NCBI GenBank assembly: GCA_044238845.1
Contig: JBIICN010000031.1
Coordinates: forward strand, 1-41,219
DNA from: UBA4416 sp044238845
GTDB taxonomy: Bacteria; Bacteroidota; Bacteroidia; B-17B0; Aurantibacillaceae
Length of the DNA stretch: 41,219 bases
Reading direction: 5' to 3'
In this document: piece by piece, positions 1 through 8,082 of the stretch
Position numbering within the stretch: position 1 is the stretch's first letter
Layout: every line of letters starts with the position of its first letter
Notes under the pieces: model-generated
Database searches by the model: none
The model's input: only the letters and a program-made list of their open reading frames with translations
Told to the model about the DNA's origin: nothing
Translations under genes and position numbers: made by a program

Positions 1-111
1 AAAACTACCTCTTTTTATTTGCCGCCAAAGTATTATGAAAGTCTTTATAGTGACTCCTATCACTCCCGTTAAAAAACGTTAACACTTTAAAGCCTCAACT
101 GTTTACTTTAT

Positions 112-119
112 TACATTTG
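112..119 (+). promoter_or_regulatory. Possible -7 promoter element of the kinase/regulator operon
   Basis: TACATTTG matches the Bacteroidota -7 consensus TAnnTTTG and lies only 5 nt before the ATG at 125. Transcription would start at or next to the start codon, giving a leaderless or nearly leaderless message. I found no good TTG -33 element at 17-23 nt upstream, and such octamers arise by chance in AT-rich DNA. The rest of 1-111 shows no gene; TACCTCTTTTT at 6-16 resembles the left half of the palindrome seen near 33340 and 34644. Confidence 0.35.
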
Positions 120-124
120 TTATA

Positions 125-1702
125 ATGAATAGGCATAATTTAGGTATTATCTCAGTATTAGTTGGTATTGCACTTTGTGCATTAATTGCTGTGCAAATTT
201 ATTGGATTAAAAGTTCTATTAAATTAAAAGAAGAAGAATTTGAGCGCTCAGTCAAGGAAGCATTAAAAACTACTTCTAATAAACTCGAAAAAATAGGAAC
301 GGCAAATAAAATTGCTAAAAAAATAAAGTTACGCAAACAAGGAGTTCGAATTACAAAGCCGGGATTAGTAACTTTAGGAAATCCTAGCGGAAGCGATGTT
401 CAAGTTCGGATTTTTGAAGAATTAAGTACAGATTCGTCAGGCGTTATAACAAGTAAAATGTCTCAAAAAGAATTTGTTGGAGACTCGGCAAACTCACATA
501 ACCATTTTTTACCTTACGAATTAATAAATGCCTCGCAATCTACTTCTAAAAACATAGAAAGTTTAAGAGATGAATTATTTCAAACTAAAACCGAAATCGT
601 TAACGATCTATTTGATGAATTAATTAGCATCAATGTTTATAAAGATTATAAACCAAAGGTAGATTCGTTAATGTTGGATACAATTCTTCGTCAAGAATTA
701 CTGGCCGAAGGAATTACTACTAATTTCGTGTATTCGGTTTCTAGTCGCTTACACGACTCTAAAATCAATGGTAATTATAAGGATGCTCAAAAAGACTGTG
801 ACTCCGCAGGTTGTTCTATTAAAATTAATTTATCACCTAATAACGTTTTTGTTACTCCTCAATATTTAAGCGTACAATTCCCTAATCAAAAAAATTATCT
901 ATTAAAAACCATGTGGATGATGTTAGTTGTATCTGGTATGGTTATTTTAATACTCATTTTTGCTTTTTACTATACAATTGCCACGATTTCAAGACAAAAG
1001 AAGCTATCGGTGATTAAAAACGATTTCATAAGCAATATGACTCATGAGTTTAAAACGCCAATTAGCACTATTTCTTTAGCCGCAGAAATGCTAAATGATG
1101 ACACGGTAACAAAGACTCCCGAAAAACAGCAGCGTTTTGTAAAGATGATTAGAGACGAAAACAAGCGTTTAAGCATTTTGGTGGAAAGTATCCTTCAAAC
1201 CTCTATTTTAGATAAAGGAGAATTTAAGCTAAAACGCAGCGATATTGATGTTCATGAAATCATTAATCAAGCTATTCAAAATACCCAACTTTTAATTGAT
1301 CAAAGACAAGGAACTATTACTAAACAATTAGATGCCCTTAAGTGTTTAATCAATGCCGACAAGGTGCATTTAACTAATATTATTTTTAACTTGATTGATA
1401 ACGCTATAAAATACACGAAAGACAGCCCCAACATACTAATTACGACTAAAGATACGTTAAAAGGCATAGAAATTAGCGTAAAAGACAATGGAATAGGTAT
1501 AAGTAAAGATAATCAACGTAAAATTTTTGATAAATTTTATAGGGTTCCAACAGGTAATGTGCACAACGTAAAAGGCTTTGGTCTTGGATTGAGTTATGTT
1601 TTAGCAGTTGTGCAAAAACATAATGGCACAATTAATGTAGATAGTGAAATAGGTAAAGGGAGCACTTTTAAGATTATTATGCCCTATAAAAACGAAGATT
1701 AA
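125..1702 (+). CDS. Sensor histidine kinase (membrane-bound, two-component)
   Basis: Autophosphorylating sensor kinase of the inner membrane. A membrane segment at about residues 8-28 is followed by a periplasmic sensor region of roughly 230 residues that I do not recognise, then a second membrane segment at about 263-287. The cytoplasmic part has a HisKA domain with phospho-acceptor H307 in NMTHEFKTPI, then an HATPase_c domain with N box around N422-N426, G1 box DNGIGI from D454 and G2 box GFGLGL at 484-489. There is no HAMP domain. The gene sits 23 nt before a response regulator, so the two form a cognate pair; kinase-first order resembles RprX/RprY of Bacteroides. The signal sensed cannot be read from the sequence. 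Confidence 0.93.
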   Translation: MNRHNLGIISVLVGIALCALIAVQIYWIKSSIKLKEEEFERSVKEALKTTSNKLEKIGTANKIAKKIKLRKQGVRITKPGLVTLGNPSGSDVQVRIFEELSTDSSGVITSKMSQKEFVGDSANSHNHFLPYELINASQSTSKNIESLRDELFQTKTEIVNDLFDELISINVYKDYKPKVDSLMLDTILRQELLAEGITTNFVYSVSSRLHDSKINGNYKDAQKDCDSAGCSIKINLSPNNVFVTPQYLSVQFPNQKNYLLKTMWMMLVVSGMVILILIFAFYYTIATISRQKKLSVIKNDFISNMTHEFKTPISTISLAAEMLNDDTVTKTPEKQQRFVKMIRDENKRLSILVESILQTSILDKGEFKLKRSDIDVHEIINQAIQNTQLLIDQRQGTITKQLDALKCLINADKVHLTNIIFNLIDNAIKYTKDSPNILITTKDTLKGIEISVKDNGIGISKDNQRKIFDKFYRVPTGNVHNVKGFGLGLSYVLAVVQKHNGTINVDSEIGKGSTFKIIMPYKNED

Positions 1703-1725
1703 ACACATAAATTGATAATATAATT

Positions 1726-2427
1726 ATGGAAAATGTAAAAACGCAAATATTGTTAGTGGAAGATGATCCAAATTTGGGAACATTATTACAAGAGTATTTA
1801 GAAGCAAAAGGGTTTGAAACAAAATTAGCGACTGATGGAAAAAAAGGCTTTGATGCATTTTGCAAACAAGAGTTTGATTTATTGTTATTAGATGTGATGA
1901 TGCCCGTTAAAGATGGTTTAACGCTTGCAAAAGAAATTAGAGTAACCGATAAGCATGTGCCTATTATCTTCTTAACTGCTAAAAGTATGAAAGAAGATAC
2001 GATTGAGGGCTTTAACGCTGGTGCTGATGATTATATTACAAAGCCATTTAGCATGGATGAATTATTAGCTCGTGTAACTGCTGTTTTACGAAGAAGTAGT
2101 AAGCAACGTGTACACAATACCGAAGATGTAAATTTTACAATTGGCAGCTATACATTTAACTCAGAAACACAAGCATTAATAAATAATGGGACAGAACAAA
2201 AATTAACGACTAAAGAAAGTCAGTTGATGCGTTTGTTATGTGTTCATAAAAATGATGTATTGGATAGAAATTTTGCTTTAAAAACGATTTGGCACGATGA
2301 TAATTACTTTAATGGTCGTAGTATGGATGTTTATATTGCGAAACTTCGTAAATACTTAAAAGACGATTCAAAAGTAGAAATCGTGAATATTCATGGTAAA
2401 GGATTTAAATTATTAGTTAATTCATAA
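1726..2427 (+). CDS. OmpR/PhoB-family response regulator
   Basis: DNA-binding partner of the upstream kinase. An N-terminal receiver domain (about 1-120) has the acidic pair in VEDD, phospho-acceptor D56 in LLLLDVMMP, conserved T84 and K106 in TKPF. A C-terminal winged-helix (Trans_reg_C) domain spans about 137-231, with the recognition helix around the NGRSMDVYIAKLRKYL region. The length of 233 aa is normal for the family. All phosphorelay residues are present, so it should be active. The gene is followed within 20 nt by a strong terminator, so the two-component operon probably ends here. Target genes are unknown. Confidence 0.95.
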   Translation: MENVKTQILLVEDDPNLGTLLQEYLEAKGFETKLATDGKKGFDAFCKQEFDLLLLDVMMPVKDGLTLAKEIRVTDKHVPIIFLTAKSMKEDTIEGFNAGADDYITKPFSMDELLARVTAVLRRSSKQRVHNTEDVNFTIGSYTFNSETQALINNGTEQKLTTKESQLMRLLCVHKNDVLDRNFALKTIWHDDNYFNGRSMDVYIAKLRKYLKDDSKVEIVNIHGKGFKLLVNS

Positions 2428-2445
2428 TAGATTAGCTATTTCACT

Positions 2446-2487
2446 AAAAAGTGGTTTATTTTGTATAAAATAAACCACTTTTTTATT
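2446..2487 (+). terminator. Rho-independent terminator after the two-component operon
   Basis: A perfect 17-bp inverted repeat (2446-2462 and 2467-2483) with a 4-nt GTAT loop is followed by further T residues. It lies just after the regulator stop codon and ends directly before the TTG start of murF-alr at 2488. Stem strength is high for an AT-rich genome because of the GTGG/CCAC core. Confidence 0.85.
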
Positions 2488-4953
2488 TTGTACACTCCTC
2501 AACATATTTCTAAAATAATAAATGCCAATTTGGTTGGAGAGTCGAATCAAACGGTCAAACATTTATTAATTGATAGCCGTCAGTTAACGGAGCCTTCTCA
2601 TAGTGTTTTTGTGGCTTTAAAATCTGAAAGAAATGATGGGCATCAATATATATCTGGATTAATCCATAAAGGTGTTAAAATATTTATAGTTCACCATATT
2701 CCCGAAAATTGTATCGGGTTGCAAGATGATATTTGTTTTTTAATGGTGGCCGATACATTAAAAGCGTTGCAACAATTAGCAACCGATCATCGCGAGCAAT
2801 TTAATTTACCTGTGATTGGTGTTACTGGTAGTAATGGTAAAACCATCGTGAAAGAGTGGTTATATCAATTATTAAAAACAGATTATAATATTGCACGAAG
2901 TCCTAAAAGCTATAACTCTCAAGTTGGGGTTCCTTTATCCGTATGGCAATTAAATAGTAAACATACGTTAGGGATTTTTGAAGCAGGTATTTCTGAAGTA
3001 GGTGAAATGAATGTATTAAGAGACATTATTAAACCAACTATTGGTGTGTTTACTTCTTTAGGAACGGCACACGACGAAGGTTTTAAAAGTATCTCCGAAA
3101 AATTAAAAGAAAAAATGCAACTGTTTGCTCATTGCCAAATAGTTATAGTGAATGCTTTGTCTTTTAAACAAGAGTATATTGAGTTATTAAATCAACATAC
3201 TTTTTTGATTTCTAAAAGTGAAAAAGCAACACTTCAAATTATTGAGATTGAAAATTTATTTACGCATACAATTATCATAGCCAAGTACAAAGGCGAACAA
3301 ATCAGTATTAATATACCATTTACAGATTCGGCAAGTGTGGATAATGCCATTACTTGTTGGGCTACATTATTGCATTTAAATATTCCTCAACAAGATATCG
3401 AAAAACGTATGCTGTTATTGCAAGCAGTAGCCATGCGTTTAGAATTAAAATTAGCAAATAATAATTGCGTTTTAATTAACGACTTTTATAATTCAGATAT
3501 CAATGCGTTGGAAATTGCCTTGCATCACCAAAAGCAACAACACCGTGGTGGGAAAAAAGTAGTGATACTTTCGGATATTGAACAAAGCGGGAAATTAAGT
3601 TGGGAATTGTATGAACATGTTTCTAAACTCATGGCGCAATTTCATATTGATACTGTTATTGGTATTGGTAAAGAAATTTCTTCACAAAAACAATTGTTTG
3701 AAAAAGATGCTCACTTTTTTAATGATACAGCAAGCTTTATTAAAGAAAGTAAAACTAATCCATCGTTGCAATTTCATAATGCCATTATCTTATTAAAAGG
3801 AGCGCGTAGTTATGGTTTTGAAAACATTAGTAAATTATTGCAACAAAAAAGTCACGATACGGTTTTAGAAATCAACTTGAATCGTTTGGTTCATAATTTA
3901 AATTTTTACCGCTCACAAACAACTAAAGATACTTTGCTGATGTGCATGGTGAAAGCTACTGGTTATGGTAGTGGAAGTACAGAAATAGCTTTTACTTTGC
4001 AGCACCACCATGCCGATTATTTAGCGGTGGCTTATGCCGATGAAGGTGTGGAATTGAGAAAAGCAGGCATTCACTTGCCAATCATGGTGATGAGTCCTGA
4101 AGAATCATCGTACGATGATATGATTGATTATCATTTAGAACCAGAAATTTATTCATTTAAAGTAGCGAAGGAATTTTTACAAGCTCTACAACAAAAAGCC
4201 ATTTCCGAACCTTATCCGGTACATCTAAAATTAGATACGGGCATGAAACGTTTAGGTTTTGAAGCCAGTCAAATGGGGGAGCTATGTGAGTTTTTGAATA
4301 CTGAAAATTTATTGAGAGTGAGAAGCATCTTCTCTCATTTAGTAGCGAGTGATGATAAACCATTTGACGATTTTACCAATACTCAAATTTCTTTATTCGA
4401 AAAACTCGCTTCGCAAATTGAAAAATCAATTGGCTACCATGCTTTAAAACATATTTGTAATTCAGGAGCTATTACTCGTTGGAAAAACGCCCACTACAGT
4501 ATGGTACGTTTAGGTATTGGAATGTATGGTGTTGGATTTAATGATATCGAAAAACAAAATTTGGAAAACATTAGTTCCTTAAAAACTCGTATTTCTCAAA
4601 TCAAACAATTAGAAGTTGGAGAAACAGTTGGCTATAATCGTAAAGGATTAGCTTCTAAAAAAGCAACCATTGCCACTATTCCAATTGGCTATGCCGATGG
4701 TTTTAGTAGAAAGTTAGGGAATGGAAATGGCATCGTTTTTATCAATGACATAGCATGTAAAACCATTGGCAATGTTTGCATGGATATGTGTATGGTTGAT
4801 GTGACTAATATAGATTGCAAAGAAGGTGATGAGGTAGTAGTGTTTGAAACTAACGAGCAATTAATGGGATTGTCCAAAGCTATGGAAACTATTCCTTACG
4901 AAGTGTTAACGAGTATTTCTTCACGCGTAAAAAGAGTATATGTTCAGGAGTAA
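2488..4953 (+). CDS. murF-alr: Bifunctional MurF ligase / alanine racemase
   Basis: The cytoplasmic N-terminal half is UDP-MurNAc-tripeptide:D-Ala-D-Ala ligase, which completes the pentapeptide precursor. The C-terminal half is a PLP-dependent alanine racemase that supplies D-alanine. The MurF part (about 1-450) has the Mur-ligase ATP loop GSNGKT at 114-119. The racemase part (about 460-821) has the PLP lysine K489 in MVKATGYGSG, the general-base tyrosine Y716 in GETVGYNRK, and the IPIGYADG motif. This fusion is typical of Bacteroidota. I chose TTG 2488, which gives MYTPQHISK, because the upstream in-frame TTG at 2461 lies inside the terminator hairpin. TATTTTG at 2484-2490 is a one-base-short -7-like element overlapping this start. 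The gene lies outside the dcw cluster, which lacks murF. Confidence 0.93.
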   Translation: MYTPQHISKIINANLVGESNQTVKHLLIDSRQLTEPSHSVFVALKSERNDGHQYISGLIHKGVKIFIVHHIPENCIGLQDDICFLMVADTLKALQQLATDHREQFNLPVIGVTGSNGKTIVKEWLYQLLKTDYNIARSPKSYNSQVGVPLSVWQLNSKHTLGIFEAGISEVGEMNVLRDIIKPTIGVFTSLGTAHDEGFKSISEKLKEKMQLFAHCQIVIVNALSFKQEYIELLNQHTFLISKSEKATLQIIEIENLFTHTIIIAKYKGEQISINIPFTDSASVDNAITCWATLLHLNIPQQDIEKRMLLLQAVAMRLELKLANNNCVLINDFYNSDINALEIALHHQKQQHRGGKKVVILSDIEQSGKLSWELYEHVSKLMAQFHIDTVIGIGKEISSQKQLFEKDAHFFNDTASFIKESKTNPSLQFHNAIILLKGARSYGFENISKLLQQKSHDTVLEINLNRLVHNLNFYRSQTTKDTLLMCMVKATGYGSGSTEIAFTLQHHHADYLAVAYADEGVELRKAGIHLPIMVMSPEESSYDDMIDYHLEPEIYSFKVAKEFLQALQQKAISEPYPVHLKLDTGMKRLGFEASQMGELCEFLNTENLLRVRSIFSHLVASDDKPFDDFTNTQISLFEKLASQIEKSIGYHALKHICNSGAITRWKNAHYSMVRLGIGMYGVGFNDIEKQNLENISSLKTRISQIKQLEVGETVGYNRKGLASKKATIATIPIGYADGFSRKLGNGNGIVFINDIACKTIGNVCMDMCMVDVTNIDCKEGDEVVVFETNEQLMGLSKAMETIPYEVLTSISSRVKRVYVQE

Positions 4954-4955
4954 AT

Positions 4956-6572
4956 ATGTTTTTTAAAAAACATCTAAACATATTTATACTACTCATTATT
5001 TTTTTAATAGTTGAATCAATTATTAATCCTGTTGGTGAGTTTTGCTTAAACGACGACTGGGCTTATGCCGCTTCAGTTAAAACATTATTATCTAAAGGTG
5101 TTTTTGAAATTGGTAGTTGGCCCGCCATGACTTTGTATGCTCATGTATTATGGGGTTTAGTTTTTGTTAAACTATTTGGATTTTCATTTACAGTTCTTCG
5201 ATTTTCCATTTTAGTATTGTCATTTGTTTCATTATGTATAACAGAAAAGCTATTTTTCAGGATTTCCAAGAATAATATTTATTCTCTTGTCGTTGCTCTG
5301 TTATTATTTTTTAATCCTTTATTTTTAAGTTTAAGTAATTCTTACATGACGGATATTTCGTTTTTGTGCTTTTTTTTATTGAGCATATATTCCTTTTACC
5401 TTTTTTGTATTAATGAGCAATTCAAATACTTGATTATTGGTTTTAGTATTTCATTAGTTACAATTTTCATTCGTCAATTAGGTATTGTTATTCCCTTAGG
5501 GTTTGTTTTAGTAACTTTTTTCATGAGTCTTTACGAGAAAAAGTGGAAAAAGACCATGTTTATTTCTTCACTATTTTTTGTTGCAATTCTTACCGTTCTT
5601 TTTTTATTCGAAAAACACGTTGCTATATCATTGGACGATACAGCCGCATTTCAAGGTTTGTTTTATTCGAAGCGACATTTAGATTTTAATTTTGTAAATA
5701 TTTTAGAAAAACTATACGTAAGGCTTGGACTTATGATGTTGTATACAGGCTTGGCTTTGTTTCCAATCTTAATGCCGAAGTGCGTTGACATTTGGCTGAC
5801 ATTTAAAATTAGTTCTAAAGCATCAAAAGTATTAGCCAGTATTTTTTCGATTTTAATTATTTTGGTTTTTCATTATTATCCTTGCGGAAATTATTTATAC
5901 AACTGTGGTTTAGGTATAGAAACAACGATTGATGTAATGGATTTGGATAAAAATAGAGAACAAGCTCATTTTGATATATTGTTTTTATTAATTAAATGTG
6001 TTAGTGTTTTAGGTAATATTTTGTTGATGATGGTTTTATTTAATTTCCCAAAAACAATCAATAGCTTTAAAACTTTTTTATCTCAAAACACGTTTCTTGT
6101 ATTTTGCTTATGTACTATTTTCTTTTATCAAATTTTAATTACGGTCTCTTCAAGTTTTTTTGATCGATACTCATTGTGTTTTTTTATGCTTAGTTTAATA
6201 ATCATTTCATTTAAAAACGAACATGTGCATCGTTTTTCAAAGTCAACAGTTATTATATTAGTTTTTTATGCAGCTTTTTCAATACTCTCAATCAAAGATT
6301 ATTTTAATTATAATAAAGCTAAAACTGAACTCATCAACAATTTAACAATTACCAAAAATGTTATCCCAAAAAACATTAATGGTGGATTTGAGTATAATAT
6401 GTGGCATTTATATACTACAAATCGTGCTTGCAATTGGGAAGATAATTATAAAGAGTATGTTTTAAGTTTTAGCAAAATGGAAGGTTATTCTGATATTAAT
6501 CATTATTCATATCAAAGATATATTCCTTATAAAATTGATACTATATTTGTGTTAAAGAAAAATGTGCAATAA
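4956..6572 (+). CDS. Polytopic membrane protein, GT39/ArnT-like glycosyltransferase
   Basis: A 538-aa protein with about ten or more hydrophobic helices. The first loop carries the acidic pair D33-D34 in LNDDWAYA, and a second loop has T132-D133 in YMTDISF. This pattern fits the PMT/ArnT (GT-C fold) superfamily of enzymes that transfer a sugar from a polyprenyl-phosphate donor on the periplasmic face of the inner membrane. The acceptor (protein, lipid A or other glycan) is unknown. The ATG lies 2 nt after the murF-alr stop and the 3' end overlaps the next gene by 11 nt, so it is translated as part of a three-gene unit. The GT-C assignment is by motif and topology only, so I regard it as probable. 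Confidence 0.72.
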   Translation: MFFKKHLNIFILLIIFLIVESIINPVGEFCLNDDWAYAASVKTLLSKGVFEIGSWPAMTLYAHVLWGLVFVKLFGFSFTVLRFSILVLSFVSLCITEKLFFRISKNNIYSLVVALLLFFNPLFLSLSNSYMTDISFLCFFLLSIYSFYLFCINEQFKYLIIGFSISLVTIFIRQLGIVIPLGFVLVTFFMSLYEKKWKKTMFISSLFFVAILTVLFLFEKHVAISLDDTAAFQGLFYSKRHLDFNFVNILEKLYVRLGLMMLYTGLALFPILMPKCVDIWLTFKISSKASKVLASIFSILIILVFHYYPCGNYLYNCGLGIETTIDVMDLDKNREQAHFDILFLLIKCVSVLGNILLMMVLFNFPKTINSFKTFLSQNTFLVFCLCTIFFYQILITVSSSFFDRYSLCFFMLSLIIISFKNEHVHRFSKSTVIILVFYAAFSILSIKDYFNYNKAKTELINNLTITKNVIPKNINGGFEYNMWHLYTTNRACNWEDNYKEYVLSFSKMEGYSDINHYSYQRYIPYKIDTIFVLKKNVQ

Positions 6573-7932
6573 ATTAATTTATATATTACTGCTATGTTGC
6601 GGCTTGTTTTTGCGCTGTTCCCAAGAATCTTCTGAAAACAATATCACCGTTAAATCAAATCCTACGTTCGTGGATATCGCCCCCATCATTTATGAAAATT
6701 GCACACCTTGTCATAGAGCAGGGGAGAGTGGACCAATTGAATTTATAACTTATGATGACGTGAAAAAAAACGTCAATAAAATAAAATTTGTGACACAAAG
6801 TGGTTATATGCCACCTTGGCCAGCAGACGATAGTTACACGCATTTTATTGGTGAACGTAAATTATCAAAAGAAGAATTACAATTAATTAATGTATGGGCA
6901 GAAAACGGAGCGCCAAAAGGTGATGAATCAAAAATTCCTTCGTCACCTCAATTCTATAATGGTTCGTTTTTAGGCAAACCAGATGCCATTATTAAGTTTT
7001 TAAAACCTGTTCCAATTAAAGGGAATGGAGCCGATCATTTTTATATTGTGAAATTACCTTTGCAATTAGCCAAAGATACCTTTGTACGTTACTTTGAGTT
7101 TGTGCCTAATCATCGTAAAATAGCGCACCATATCAACGGGCATTTAATTAGTTATGACACTGGTAAGAAAAGAGATGTGGTGAGTGGCGTAACTCATGCT
7201 TTAGATGAATTTTCGGATTACAGAGATTTATTTTCTCAAATGAATATTTTAAACGATGATGGTACGTTTCCTGTTTTAAATCCTAATACGGTTTATTATT
7301 TACCAGGTTATATGCCTGTTAATTACCCTGATGGTATTGGAGGATACAAAACAAATAAGACATCAGTGATACTGCTTAAAAATATTCATTACGGACCTAG
7401 TAATGTTGATGTTTTAGATAGTTCTTATATCAATGTGTTTTACGGCCCTAAACCTAAACGACAAATTATAGAAACACAATTGGGCACTTTTGGTATTTCT
7501 AAAATTGAACCTGAACTAATTTTACAGCCTAATCAAATTCAAACTTTTCATACGCAAGCTTCACTACCTAATGATATTTCATTATTATCTGTAAACCCAC
7601 ATCTTCATTTATTAGGTAAATCGTTTTGGGCGTTTGCAGTTCAGCTAAACGGAGACACTATTCCTCTAATTAAAATAAAAAAATGGGATTTTAGATGGCA
7701 GTATTATTATACCTATGAGCATCCAATTATTATCAAAGCAGGAACGGTTATTCATGCGTATGCTACATTTGATAATACCGATAAAAACCCCTTTAACCCT
7801 AATCATCCTCCTAAAATGGTTACACAAGGCGAAGGTGTGAGAAGTATGCAAACCACTGAAGAAATGTTTCAATTTATTTTTTCATACTTGCCTTATCAAA
7901 CTGGTGACGAGAAATTAGATTTGAGTAACTAG
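6562..7932 (+). CDS. Heme c / PHM-like copper monooxygenase-type exported protein
   Basis: An exported protein with a signal sequence ending near C19; the lipobox (LFLRC) is poor, so lipidation is uncertain. Residues about 35-110 form a c-type cytochrome domain with CTPCH (C47, C50, H51) and likely distal ligand M83 in YMPPWPAD. The rest resembles the two-domain copper type II ascorbate-dependent monooxygenase fold of peptidylglycine hydroxylating monooxygenase (PHM). An HH pair at 189-190 with H194 fits the CuH site. H347-L-H349 plus M435 fit the CuM His-x-His and Met ligands. A hydroxylase or other copper redox role is an inference; the substrate is unknown. It overlaps the glycosyltransferase gene by 11 nt. 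About 130 nt of gene-free sequence follow before the shared terminator. Confidence 0.75.
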   Translation: MCNKLIYILLLCCGLFLRCSQESSENNITVKSNPTFVDIAPIIYENCTPCHRAGESGPIEFITYDDVKKNVNKIKFVTQSGYMPPWPADDSYTHFIGERKLSKEELQLINVWAENGAPKGDESKIPSSPQFYNGSFLGKPDAIIKFLKPVPIKGNGADHFYIVKLPLQLAKDTFVRYFEFVPNHRKIAHHINGHLISYDTGKKRDVVSGVTHALDEFSDYRDLFSQMNILNDDGTFPVLNPNTVYYLPGYMPVNYPDGIGGYKTNKTSVILLKNIHYGPSNVDVLDSSYINVFYGPKPKRQIIETQLGTFGISKIEPELILQPNQIQTFHTQASLPNDISLLSVNPHLHLLGKSFWAFAVQLNGDTIPLIKIKKWDFRWQYYYTYEHPIIIKAGTVIHAYATFDNTDKNPFNPNHPPKMVTQGEGVRSMQTTEEMFQFIFSYLPYQTGDEKLDLSN

Positions 7933-8041
7933 TATTATTTTTTTTGAAAATATTAATTAATGATTATAGATTTTTTGTAAGTGTAATATATTTATTTAGT
8001 AAGCTTAATAATAAGTACGATTGATTTTTTTGAAATATGAA

Positions 8042-8065
8042 AAGCCTGACTTAAAGGTCAGGCTT
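8042..8065. terminator. Terminator between convergent genes
   Basis: The inverted repeat AAGCCTGAC / GTCAGGCTT (8042-8050 and 8057-8065) has a 6-nt loop. It is 17 nt beyond the stop of the minus-strand metalloprotease and 110 nt beyond the stop of the plus-strand heme/copper protein, so it may serve both. T-rich sequence follows on both strands but is interrupted. The preceding stretch 7933-8041 holds nothing else I can identify. Confidence 0.65.
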
Positions 8066-8082
8066 CTAATTTTTGAGAGATA

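Noticed and set aside
2461..2487. Upstream in-frame TTG start for murF-alr
   Set aside because: The codon sits inside the perfect terminator hairpin, and the nine extra residues (MYKINHFFI) do not belong to MurF; TTG 2488 gives the usual MurF N-terminus.
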